From NCBI GenBank assembly GCA_037443205.1, contig JBBIOU010000019.1, positions 1-64,000 on the forward strand: a DNA stretch of 64,000 nt, read 5' to 3'. A program made the position numbers and the translations under genes. Source of the DNA: JBBIOU01 sp037443205. Lineage in GTDB: Bacteria > Bacteroidota > Bacteroidia > Flavobacteriales_D > UBA2798. Below the pieces are notes generated by a model. It was given only the letters and a program-made list of their open reading frames with translations. It was not told the DNA's origin and searched no databases. This document shows positions 1-8,088 of the stretch, one piece after another (position 1 is the first letter of the stretch; each line of letters opens with the position of its first letter).

Positions 1-288
1 GATACAGCATTTTGGGTTGTATGTCTTTGCGTCCTTGCATGTAGTAAAAATACTGCTACCCTATGCGTATTTTAACTATCGTATCAAAAATTTATTCACT
101 AACTTTGGTGAGTTGTGCAACAGGGACAGCGGTTTGGCAAAAGCGCGGGGGAAGTCATTATTTGCAAGTCTTCCTTTCCTCATTTACATTCGTCTTAGCT
201 TGACGGTTTTGCACTCCTAAAACCGCGCCTTCGCCAAGCCGAAACCGTTAGCACCAATTTTAAAAACGACAAAATAATAACAAAAAAC
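1..288. other. Left-edge non-coding stretch with long imperfect inverted repeat
   Basis: I see no convincing gene here. A 67-codon open frame exists at 17-220, but it has no recognisable domain and overlaps the arms of an inverted repeat (115-255), so I treat it as chance. The region probably is the 3' end of an upstream unit, or the recombination-like site described separately. Confidence 0.5.
115..255. repeat. Imperfect inverted repeat, attC-like
   Basis: Two arms pair imperfectly: positions 129-148 (gcggtttggcaaaagcgcgg) with 223-240 (ccgcgccttcgccaagcc), and an outer pair gtgcaac at 115-121 with gttagcac at 247-254. The long, mismatched stem with short complementary outer boxes resembles an integron attC site (R''/R' boxes), but the boxes do not match the classical RYYYAAC/GTTRRRY consensus. 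A related arm in inverse orientation lies just after the following two genes (1360-1374). The integron-like reading is inference. Confidence 0.4.
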
Positions 289-561
289 ATGGACAAAGTA
301 AGAATCAATTATTCAAAATTTGACCTGAAAAACGGTGGTAAAGGAGTAATCGCTATTTTAATGTATTCAGGAAGCGGAGACCCAAAAATTGCTTTAGATA
401 ACGCTGTTTTAAAATTAACAGATGGTATCGGCTATTTTGAATTAATAGATGCCCACTTGGACAATCCTTGGACAAGAGTTCTTTTGACAGACATAAATGA
501 TATGGTTCAAGAAGATTTAGACCCAGCTAAACACAATTTAAAAACACTTAAAAATGGATAA
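289..561 (+). CDS. Hypothetical protein, 90 aa
   Basis: I do not recognise this protein. It is small and soluble-looking, without a signal peptide or membrane segment; it starts MDKVRINYSKFDL and carries a Gly-rich stretch (KNGGKGVIAIL, about residues 15-25). Its last 8 bases overlap the start of the next gene (ATG inside aaaatggataa), so the two are almost certainly translated together. The pair sits alone between inverted GTTAGCACC-type arms, which suggests it moved as one unit. A partner, immunity or regulatory role for the downstream nuclease-like protein is possible but only a guess. Confidence 0.7.
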   Translation: MDKVRINYSKFDLKNGGKGVIAILMYSGSGDPKIALDNAVLKLTDGIGYFELIDAHLDNPWTRVLLTDINDMVQEDLDPAKHNLKTLKNG

Positions 562-1360
562 GTTTAACGCAATCAACGAAGCGATTTGTTATTGGTTAGG
601 TTATCAGTTTAAGATTGGACGAGAAAAACTCATTCACGAAGCAAGTCTCAGATACCCCATTGCCGACACAATAACTGCAACTAATATTGAAATATCTAAA
701 ATTCAATTAGAAAAGGGACATCCTTGCTTTACTGACAGACTAGTTGACGTATTTCTTTATGATAAACCGGTAACAGAAATTACGGAAGTAAATTATTTAA
801 CTTCTATTGCCGAGATTTATGAATTGAAGCTCGCAAAAAAAGAAACTGGAACAAAAGGCGGACAAGAGCATCAACGTGTAGTAGATGACATTTTACGATT
901 GGCATACTTCAACCAAACGACTGGAAAAGATTCGTATTTCCTTATTTGTGGCACATATCAAAATTTCAAAAACTATTTTGTCGGACAAAAAGACAATCCA
1001 AAAAATGACACCGAAGAAAATATCTTAATTCCAGAACGTCAGACTTCAATAACAACTGCTAACGAGTGGAATCCAGACAAGAGTCTTTACAAAGATTATT
1101 TTGACTTTGAATTGTCGAAAACTCCAAAACACTATACTTTCAAGAAAAATGAAATATTAGAAAGCGACTCGGAAGACGAAAAAAAACAGAAGCTATTTGG
1201 ACTAAATTCTTTCCAAGACAGATATAAAATAAAAGATATGTTAATTACTTGGACTGACTCAATTACAATTAAAACGACTTGTATTGCATTGACACCATTT
1301 GAATCAATAACTCATCGGACACACGCTTGTGGAATATGGAAAATAGAAGCAGACAAATAA
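554..1360 (+). CDS. Hypothetical protein, possible PD-(D/E)XK nuclease-fold
   Basis: 268 aa, no signal peptide. I do not recognise a named family. A run compatible with a PD-(D/E)XK nuclease core is visible: Glu29 in an early helix, Asp65 in a strand (RLVDVFLYD), then Glu90-Leu-Lys92 (YELKLAK), followed by a conserved-looking Gln/Asp helix (EHQRVVDDILRL, 105-116) and a beta strand (SYFLICG). This is motif reading only; the spacing fits, but other folds are possible. The start overlaps the 90-aa gene by 8 bp. The gene stops directly at an inverted-repeat arm (1360-1374). The lack of housekeeping neighbours and the flanking arms suggest an acquired cassette, perhaps a toxin or defence unit. Confidence 0.7.
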   Translation: MDKFNAINEAICYWLGYQFKIGREKLIHEASLRYPIADTITATNIEISKIQLEKGHPCFTDRLVDVFLYDKPVTEITEVNYLTSIAEIYELKLAKKETGTKGGQEHQRVVDDILRLAYFNQTTGKDSYFLICGTYQNFKNYFVGQKDNPKNDTEENILIPERQTSITTANEWNPDKSLYKDYFDFELSKTPKHYTFKKNEILESDSEDEKKQKLFGLNSFQDRYKIKDMLITWTDSITIKTTCIALTPFESITHRTHACGIWKIEADK

Positions 1361-1391
1361 AAACTGGTGCTAACAGCCGTAACCGTTCCAC
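1360..1391. repeat. Right-hand inverted-repeat arm of two-gene unit
   Basis: aaaactggtgctaac (1360-1374) is the reverse complement of gttagcaccaatttt (247-261) at 14 of 15 positions. It is followed at once by a mini-stem, because ggtgctaac (1366-1374) can pair with gttccacc (1384-1391). The two arms bracket exactly the 90-aa and 268-aa genes. Confidence 0.55.
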
Positions 1392-1648
1392 CGGAGGCGG
1401 ACAGGTGCACAACCACCTTTTAAAAACTAAAAACACCCAAATACGACTTCATTAGAAGCGTTTTAAGCGCACTTGTTTTTTTTGATTGTGTTTTTACCCT
1501 GAAATTTTGGGTGGCTTACATTGAAGCTATTGGCTTAATATAATGCCCTAATAAAAAATGTAAAAAACTTCCTGCTCTTTGCTCACTTTTTGGCAGGGCT
1601 ATCGCTATAAATTGGGCTTGGTTGCCTCCTAATTATTATAGAGCATTC

Positions 1649-1828
1649 CTATTTGTTTAGCTCCAGAATTAAATTAGGCAAAAGTATTGCGGGTTCCCAT
1701 GTAGCTGTCACTCCGTGTTGTGTATGAACAAAATAGTTACAAACCACTAGTAGAAGTGATGCAAAAGCAATTATTCTGTTTGCTTTATCTAAAATAGTAA
1801 AACCATGAATTTTATTTTCTAGTCTCAT
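1649..1828 (-). CDS. Possible small membrane peptide, 59 aa
   Basis: An ATG-initiated frame of 59 codons runs from 1828 to a TAG at 1649-1651. It has a charged N-terminus (MRLENKIHGF), one hydrophobic helix (about residues 19-34, IIAFASLLLVVCNYFV) and a short hydrophobic tail. It lies alone in an otherwise empty 520-bp gap upstream of nothing obvious on its strand. Composition looks protein-like, but there is no homology evidence. It could be a real single-pass small protein, a gene remnant or chance. Confidence 0.33.
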   Translation of the reverse strand: MRLENKIHGFTILDKANRIIAFASLLLVVCNYFVHTQHGVTATWEPAILLPNLILELNK

Positions 1829-1880
1829 ACAATTTTAGTTTCATTTTTTTCCTTTATTATAAATTTAGCGTATAGTATTT

Positions 1881-3434
1881 TCAATGTTTAATTACTTTAA
1901 CAATTGCCCTTTTACTATTATTCATGATTTGAATAAAATAAATACCATTACTTGGCAAATAAATCGGGTTCAGATTATTTGTTCGTTTTTCTATTAACAT
2001 ACCCTGAGTATTAAATACACTAATTTCATAATCTTTCAGATTTCCTAAATTTAAATTTACATATTCTGAAGTTGGATTAGGAAATACCTGTACTTCTACT
2101 CCCAGATGGTTTTCTGTTATGCTTGTTGTTAAGGCGGTTCTTTGTGTATAAAAAATAGTATCGCCCTTTCCTTCAAGTTTTGATATGTTATAAGTAGCAC
2201 GCATAATGCCGTCATTTCCAACTTTGAAATTATGTAAAGCAACTTCAGAACTGTCATGGTCTGTGATAAACTCTTGTGTACTAATAAAAGGGGTTCCAGT
2301 ATTTTGAATGTAAACTGCTTTTAAATCTGCCTGTGGATTGTTGGGGAGGTTGCCAAAATCCATTTCGTCTTTCCAGGTACACCAAACATAGTTATTGGTA
2401 TAATCATAAGCTGTTTTAATAAGGTGACTCCGAATATTATTAGTTGATAATTGAATTGGCGTACTCCACGAACTTCCTCCATCTAAAGAGTATTCGTACA
2501 TAATTTTGGCATTGTAGTCAGGTAATGTGTTGTTATGATATATATGATAAAATGCATGAATGACCCCATTTTTGTCTACAATGATATTAGGGTCCCATTG
2601 GTCATCATCTGTAGGTGTTGAAGCCCCCTCTAATGTAAAAACAGGATTCCAGGTAGCACCCCCATTATAACTAATTCTTGCATTTACATTCCAATTCCAA
2701 TTTGAATACCCATTGCCACCGTTGATATTCTCACGCCATGCAATCATAAGAGTGTCGTGAGAAGTTCCGCCAAAATCAGCCACAGGGAAAGCGGCATGAC
2801 GATAGTTTACACTATTTTGAGATAATTGAGTGGTAGTGAAAGTGCTTCCACCATCAGTAGAGCGTGCATACCAACAGGTTGAATAAAAACTACCCGAATA
2901 ATTTTTATGATTGCCCTGTTGCCACATCAAATGTACTCTTCCCTTTCTGTCAACAGTTATTTGAGAAAAGCTAACCGTGTCTCCGGCATTTTGGGTAGTT
3001 GTATTTATTGTGTATGTAGGCGACCAAGATGTACCATTAAATTTGGAAAAACCCAGTGAAAAATTTCCTGATTTCCATGCAATATAGATATTATCGCTTT
3101 GGTCAATATCCGCAGTTATGGTAGAAAGTCCCATGGTAGCAGGCGTTGGTAGCGTACCCGGAGTTGTCCATGTATTACCGCCATCAGAAGATTGTATCCA
3201 TTTATTTTGACCATTGTGTTTGTAAAATATGATTACAGTACCATTTGATTTTACTACCATTGAATTAGCGACAGCACCACCAACATAATTTAATGACGAA
3301 AATGAACCTGTTATGGTTGCTGCTGTTTTAGGGGTTTGATACCAGTTGGCATCAATACCGTGATTAGTGGTTTGGGCACTAGACAATTTTATAATGCCTA
3401 TAGAAAATAGTAAAATACTCAGTCTTGTTTTCAT
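1881..3434 (-). CDS. T9SS cargo with BNR/Asp-box propeller (sialidase-like fold)
   Basis: 517 aa. There is a signal peptide at residues 1-20 (hydrophobic core, cleavage near SSA-Q). Four Asp-box (BNR) motifs of the type S-x-D-G-G-x-T-W are spread along the protein: SDGGNTW at about 83, STDGGSTF at about 192, SYNGGATW at about 265, SLDGGSSW at about 345. That spacing suggests a six-bladed propeller as in exo-alpha-sialidase-like proteins; the catalytic Arg triad of true sialidases was not confirmed, so enzymatic activity is not claimed. The last 75 residues (VQVFPNPTSEYVN onward, ending KVIKH) are a T9SS type A sorting domain, predicting export and surface attachment or release. It is transcribed alone, and the gap to the next gene upstream is 372 bp. 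Confidence 0.85.
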   Translation of the reverse strand: MKTRLSILLFSIGIIKLSSAQTTNHGIDANWYQTPKTAATITGSFSSLNYVGGAVANSMVVKSNGTVIIFYKHNGQNKWIQSSDGGNTWTTPGTLPTPATMGLSTITADIDQSDNIYIAWKSGNFSLGFSKFNGTSWSPTYTINTTTQNAGDTVSFSQITVDRKGRVHLMWQQGNHKNYSGSFYSTCWYARSTDGGSTFTTTQLSQNSVNYRHAAFPVADFGGTSHDTLMIAWRENINGGNGYSNWNWNVNARISYNGGATWNPVFTLEGASTPTDDDQWDPNIIVDKNGVIHAFYHIYHNNTLPDYNAKIMYEYSLDGGSSWSTPIQLSTNNIRSHLIKTAYDYTNNYVWCTWKDEMDFGNLPNNPQADLKAVYIQNTGTPFISTQEFITDHDSSEVALHNFKVGNDGIMRATYNISKLEGKGDTIFYTQRTALTTSITENHLGVEVQVFPNPTSEYVNLNLGNLKDYEISVFNTQGMLIEKRTNNLNPIYLPSNGIYFIQIMNNSKRAIVKVIKH

Positions 3435-3806
3435 AAGCGTGTGTTTTTAAATTTTAATATTAGATATTTAAAAGATATAAAGGTTTAATCGCAAAAAAAT
3501 AATTTTTTTAAAAAAATATTAGCATTTATGCTTTTATTGAGCTTTGGTACTTTAATATAAAACTAAAAATAAGGACGATCTGCAAGTAATTCCATATCAT
3601 TTTTGAATACTTTGGGGATAATCCGGTTTTGTTTTTTATAAACCGCTGTTGGGTTGATAATAAGTCCAAATTCAACATTGAAATTTAATAAAATTCAAAT
3701 TCTTCCACCAAAGGCAGACTGAGCGTTAGGTTATAGATGGTATTTAGGTTATAAGCTCTCAAACGAGGGTTACGAATACTAATACATAATACGGAATGAA
3801 TTTGCT
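3435..3806. other. Intergenic region containing repeat family B
   Basis: No coding frame is convincing. The 3435-3560 part is very A/T-rich and would hold the promoter of the minus-strand BNR protein, although I find no clear TAnnTTTG box. From 3664 to 3754 lies a copy of dispersed repeat B. Confidence 0.5.
3664..3754. repeat. Dispersed intergenic repeat family B, copy 1
   Basis: gtccaaattcaacattgaaa and the following caaattcttccaccaaaggcagactgagcg match, with scattered changes, 26631-26722 (ccaaattcagcattagaaat, then ccaaattttccgccagtggc and ggactgag). The same opening words recur at 58855-58880. In all three places the element lies outside genes. Confidence 0.6.
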
Positions 3807-5036
3807 TTAAATTCTTACCATTGCCAACACGTATTTTTTTACCGGTTTACTTATAGCCGATATATTAAAATTATCAGAAGCTTGTGTAATATCTATTATG
3901 CTACCGTTTTTAAAAACAAGGTTTATTTTATCGTTTTCCGGGTTATAGGCATTATTCTCAATGGTTTCTGTTAACACAAAATAGCTGCTGTCGGTGAGTG
4001 AGAGATTATGTTTTGCTGCCACTTGTTTTTTTAGCTTTAGCAACTCATTTTTATCAAAATGCTTAGGACTTAATTCTACTTTAAATAATTTTCTGTTTAA
4101 AAAATCGGTGCATAATTTACTTAACACAAAATCTTTGTGTGTGGTCCAGGCTTTTACCGAGCACATAATATCATAATCATCCAATTGTGCAAAGTCATTA
4201 AGCAAATTATAATTGTTTTTAAAATCAGTATATGTGTAGGTATGATATAAAAATTGGTGTAATGCTTCAGTACAAAACAGTTGTATATTTTTTTCGGCCA
4301 GGTATTTGGCTCTTTTTAAAATATTTACCAGCATTAATTCGGCTGCCAGCACAGTTTTATGTAAATAAACCTGCCAATACATCAACCTGCGGGCAACAAT
4401 AAATTTTTCGATGCTGTATATTCCTTTTTCTTCTACCACTAATTGGTCTTTATAAACATGGAGCATTTTAATAATTCTATCGCTGCCAACTACACCTTCT
4501 GAAACTCCGGTATAAAAGCTGTCTCGTTTTAAATAATCTAATCGGTCCATATCTAATTGCCCGGAAACCAATTGATGTAAAAATTTCTTTTTATATGTAT
4601 TGCTAAATATTTTTATGGCTAAAGTTAATTTTCCATTAAATTGTTTATTTAATGCCTGCATAAACATAAGGCTGAGTTGTTCGTGTTTAATATTGCTAAC
4701 GATGCTGTGTTCCAGGGCATGCGAAAAGGGGCCATGCCCGATATCGTGCAATAATATGGCAAGGGTAACACCTTCAGCTTCTTCGGGGCTTATCGGATGT
4801 CCTTTGGAACGAATTACCTCAATGGCTTCGTTTACCAAATGCATAGCTCCTAAAGCATGATGAAAACGCGTATGCAAAGCCCCGGGATAAACCATGTGTG
4901 TCATTCCCAGTTGTTTAATTCTGCGCAATCGCTGAAACCAGGGATGATCAATTACATCTAAAATAAAATCGAACGGAATTGTAATAAATCCGTACACAGG
5001 ATCGTTAAATATTTTGCGTTTGTTGGCTTTAGTCAC
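3807..5036 (-). CDS. HD-domain phosphohydrolase (COG1078/YdhJ-like)
   Basis: 409 aa with a GTG start (no ATG nearby in frame). The N-terminal HD domain is clear: WFQRLRRIKQLG (33-44), HTRFHHALGAMHLV (55-68), then the metal-binding LLHDIGHGPFSHALEH (95-110) with His97-Asp98. The order and the long helical C-terminal half match the HD superfamily of dNTP triphosphohydrolase-like enzymes; the actual nucleotide or second-messenger substrate cannot be read from sequence. It is divergent from porX with only 90 bp between the two start codons, so they may share regulation. Confidence 0.9.
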   Translation of the reverse strand: MTKANKRKIFNDPVYGFITIPFDFILDVIDHPWFQRLRRIKQLGMTHMVYPGALHTRFHHALGAMHLVNEAIEVIRSKGHPISPEEAEGVTLAILLHDIGHGPFSHALEHSIVSNIKHEQLSLMFMQALNKQFNGKLTLAIKIFSNTYKKKFLHQLVSGQLDMDRLDYLKRDSFYTGVSEGVVGSDRIIKMLHVYKDQLVVEEKGIYSIEKFIVARRLMYWQVYLHKTVLAAELMLVNILKRAKYLAEKNIQLFCTEALHQFLYHTYTYTDFKNNYNLLNDFAQLDDYDIMCSVKAWTTHKDFVLSKLCTDFLNRKLFKVELSPKHFDKNELLKLKKQVAAKHNLSLTDSSYFVLTETIENNAYNPENDKINLVFKNGSIIDITQASDNFNISAISKPVKKYVLAMVRI

Positions 5037-5126
5037 AATAAACTGTTAAAATATTAAAAAGTGAAACAGGAATAAATCAAATCCCGTTAACTTTAAATCT
5101 GATTTCAAAAATAAATAAATAAACGA

Positions 5127-6677
5127 ATGGATAATATACAAATTCTTTGGGCTGATGATGAAATAGATTTGTTAAAACCTCATCTGATATTTTTAGAAAG
5201 CAAGGGTTATAAGGTAAATGCGGTAAACAGTGGCGATCAGGCAGTGGAGCAGATACAGAAAAAAAATTTTGATATTGTGTTTTTGGATGAAAACATGCCC
5301 GGAATAAGCGGTTTGGAAACATTGGAAAGAATAAAAGCCATTAATCCGAACATACCGGTTGTAATGATTACCAAAAGCGAAGAGGAAGCCATAATGGATA
5401 GTGCCATAGGTGGTAAAATTGCCGATTACCTCATTAAACCTGTTAATCCCAATCAAATATTACTTTCTTTAAAGAAAAATCTCGATTCGAAACGACTGGT
5501 AACCGAAAAAACCAGCATGAATTACCAGCAGGAATTCAGAAAAATTGGCAATGAACTGGCCGATATAAATACGCATGAAGCATGGGCAGAGATGTATAAA
5601 AAATTGTTGTATTGGGAATTAGAACTGGAAAATATAAACGACCAGGGTTTGCACCAAATATTGCAAATGCAAAAAAATGAAGCAAATAATTTATTTGCAC
5701 GATTTATAGACGAAAATTACATTGATTGGCTTAATGGAAAAAAAGAGGATGTACCCGTTATGTCGCACACCTTATTACGAAAAAAAGTTTTTCCGCTCAT
5801 CAACGATCAGCCTTTGTTTTTGATTGTTATAGATAATTTACGTTTAGATCAATGGAAAGTGATAAGCCCGTTTTTAAGCAGCTTCTTTGTTTGCGAACAA
5901 GAAGAGACTTTTTACAGCATACTACCCACTGCCACACAATATGCCCGCAATGCGCTTTTTGCGGGATTAATGCCCAGCGAAATACAACGAAAATTTCCGA
6001 ATATGTGGCTAAACGATGATGATGAAGGTGGAAAAAATAATTTTGAAAAAGAATTTTTAGAAGCCAACCTAAAACAAAACGGCAAAAACATCAAGTTTTC
6101 GTATAATAAAATCACACATATAAATTCGGGTAAAAAACTGGCCGAACAATTCAATAATTTATTAAGCAACCAGCTGAATGTTATAGTTTATAATTTTGTA
6201 GATATGCTTTCGCATGCTCGTACTGACATGGAAGTAATACGCGAACTGGCCGAAGACGAAAAAGCATACCGAAGCATTACGCGTTCATGGTTTGAACATT
6301 CTCCGCTTTTTGAAATATTTAAAAAAATTGCCGAAAAAAAAGCGCGTGTTATCGTAACTACCGATCATGGTACAGTATATGTAAAAGAGCCATCAAAAAT
6401 TGTGGGTGACAGAAATACCAATACCAACTTAAGATATAAGCAAGGCAAAAACTTAAACTATCAGCCCAAAGATGTTTTTGAAGTTAAAAATCCGCAGGAT
6501 GCTTTTTTGCCACGTATAAATGTTAGTACTACTTATGTTTTTGCCAAAGAGTATAAGTTTTTTGTCTATCCTAATAATTATAATCAGTTTGTAAATTTTT
6601 ATTCGGGCACATTTCAACACGGAGGTATTTCGCTCGAAGAAATGATCATCCCTTTTGTGGTTTTAAAAGCTAAATAA
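5127..6677 (+). CDS. porX: PorX: response regulator with PglZ phosphatase-superfamily domain
   Basis: 516 aa, the usual length for PorX. The receiver domain is complete: acidic pair Asp10/Asp11, phospho-acceptor Asp54 (IVFLDENMPG), Thr82 and Lys104 (YLIKP). A helical linker leads to a C-terminal alkaline-phosphatase-superfamily PglZ domain with metal-site motifs: Asp236 (LFLIVIDNLRLDQW), the predicted nucleophile Thr270 (LPTATQYARNALFAG), and a late TTDHGTVYV. In the Bacteroidota PorX is the response regulator that, with PorY, controls T9SS genes, and its PglZ domain has been described as a zinc-dependent phosphodiesterase acting on oligonucleotides. The many T9SS cargo genes in this window fit. 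porY is not in the window. Confidence 0.95.
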   Translation: MDNIQILWADDEIDLLKPHLIFLESKGYKVNAVNSGDQAVEQIQKKNFDIVFLDENMPGISGLETLERIKAINPNIPVVMITKSEEEAIMDSAIGGKIADYLIKPVNPNQILLSLKKNLDSKRLVTEKTSMNYQQEFRKIGNELADINTHEAWAEMYKKLLYWELELENINDQGLHQILQMQKNEANNLFARFIDENYIDWLNGKKEDVPVMSHTLLRKKVFPLINDQPLFLIVIDNLRLDQWKVISPFLSSFFVCEQEETFYSILPTATQYARNALFAGLMPSEIQRKFPNMWLNDDDEGGKNNFEKEFLEANLKQNGKNIKFSYNKITHINSGKKLAEQFNNLLSNQLNVIVYNFVDMLSHARTDMEVIRELAEDEKAYRSITRSWFEHSPLFEIFKKIAEKKARVIVTTDHGTVYVKEPSKIVGDRNTNTNLRYKQGKNLNYQPKDVFEVKNPQDAFLPRINVSTTYVFAKEYKFFVYPNNYNQFVNFYSGTFQHGGISLEEMIIPFVVLKAK

Positions 6678-6799
6678 TTTATTCCAAAAGTTATTAGACT
6701 TTCTTAACTACCAGCTGAGCACGTAAGATTATATTAGAATTTTTGTAATATTTTTACTTAAAATAAGAAGTTATAAAAACCTAATAAACACATTGTAAG

Positions 6800-7939
6800 C
6801 TAAAATATCAATTGAAAAGAAGTCCCCTTTTCAGGAGATGAAACAATGCTGATTTGAGCATTCATTTGTTCGGCCAAATCATTTACCAAAGATAAACCTA
6901 ATCCCGATTTTTTGGCAGCAGTTTCAAATCCTTTACCATTATCGGTTATAAGTAATATTCGTTTGTCTTTATCAGTAAATAATTTTGTGGTTAATCTTCC
7001 TGGTGTATGTGTTGTAAATGCATGCTTTTGTGAATTATTTAATATTTCATTCATAATTAAACCAATCGTAACAGCTTTGGGAGTTTCAATTTGAATTCCT
7101 TCCTGAATATCGTTTTCGAGGATTAAATTTTTGCCGTCAGTTAAATTAGTTGTACGAAATTCGCTAAGCAAATCATACACATACCGGCTTAAATCTACCT
7201 GTTTATAATTACCGGTTTTATAAAGTTGTTCGTGCAGTTTTACCATCGAAAAAATTCTTTGCTGACAATCATTAAGCACTTCGTGTACCAGGGCATTGTT
7301 GCTTTGCCGGTCTTGAATACGCAGCAAACTAATAAGGGTGGTTAAATTATTTTTGATGCGATGATGCATCTCTGCATACAACAATTCTTTTTCTTTGAGA
7401 GCTTTTTCGAGTTTTACCTGAGCTATTCTTCTTTCGTGGGTTTCCAGAGCCAACGCCACCACCTGATTTACCGCAAGAGCAAAGTTTTGTTCATCAGTAG
7501 TCCAAATTCTTGTGTCATTTCGTTGTTCGTAACACAACACTCCTTTAAGTTCACCTTCTATACGTATAGGTGAATCCATCATGGCCCTTATTTCATATTT
7601 TTTACAGTAACCGTCTTTTATTTCTTGTGTTATGTCGCTATCGTTCACGTCATTTACAACCAAAATTTTATCCGAGCTCAGGTGTTTAAAATAATTAGGA
7701 ATATCTTTTTCATAAAGTATTTCACCTTTTGTGAATGTTTTATGCAACTTATCGTAGCTGCCAATACAGCGAAGGCATTTTTCTTCCAGATGATTATTAA
7801 ACACCCAAATATTTACCCTGTCAATTTGAAAACATTCAGTAAGTTTTGTTCCTACTTCCTGTAAAATATCATCCAAATTAGCACTTTGAAAATTTCTGCT
7901 TCGGCTAAGTTGTTCTAAATCCTTATAATAAGGCGTCAT
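6800..7939 (-). CDS. GAF-domain sensor histidine kinase (HisKA_2 type)
   Basis: 379 aa, cytoplasmic, with no membrane segment. A GAF sensor domain occupies about residues 20-168. A short coiled coil then leads to the HisKA_2 phospho-acceptor region AEMHHRIKNNLTTLISLL (His192/193). The HATPase_c domain shows the N box (MNEILNNSQKHAF), G1 (ITDNGKGFE) and G2 (SGLGLSLVNDLA). The HHRxKNNL signature marks the family that often phosphorylates stand-alone receivers. It converges with porX (122-bp gap) rather than sharing an operon, and no receiver gene adjoins it; a link to PorX is possible but unproven. The signal sensed by the GAF domain is unknown. Confidence 0.92.
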   Translation of the reverse strand: MTPYYKDLEQLSRSRNFQSANLDDILQEVGTKLTECFQIDRVNIWVFNNHLEEKCLRCIGSYDKLHKTFTKGEILYEKDIPNYFKHLSSDKILVVNDVNDSDITQEIKDGYCKKYEIRAMMDSPIRIEGELKGVLCYEQRNDTRIWTTDEQNFALAVNQVVALALETHERRIAQVKLEKALKEKELLYAEMHHRIKNNLTTLISLLRIQDRQSNNALVHEVLNDCQQRIFSMVKLHEQLYKTGNYKQVDLSRYVYDLLSEFRTTNLTDGKNLILENDIQEGIQIETPKAVTIGLIMNEILNNSQKHAFTTHTPGRLTTKLFTDKDKRILLITDNGKGFETAAKKSGLGLSLVNDLAEQMNAQISIVSSPEKGTSFQLIF

Positions 7940-8088
7940 AAATTGGCTTAAAAATCGGTATAAAAATATAAAAAATTTGTTTATCGCAAAAAATTATGGT
8001 TTAGTCTTTAAATAATTCATGTTTATGCCATAATATCTTGTAAAAACTTTGGTTTTTTAGTTCATTTGCAGCAAAATTTAATAAATCA

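Noticed and set aside
17..220. 67-codon plus-strand frame at the left edge
   Set aside because: No domain or signal, and it overlaps the arms of the inverted repeat; composition looks random.
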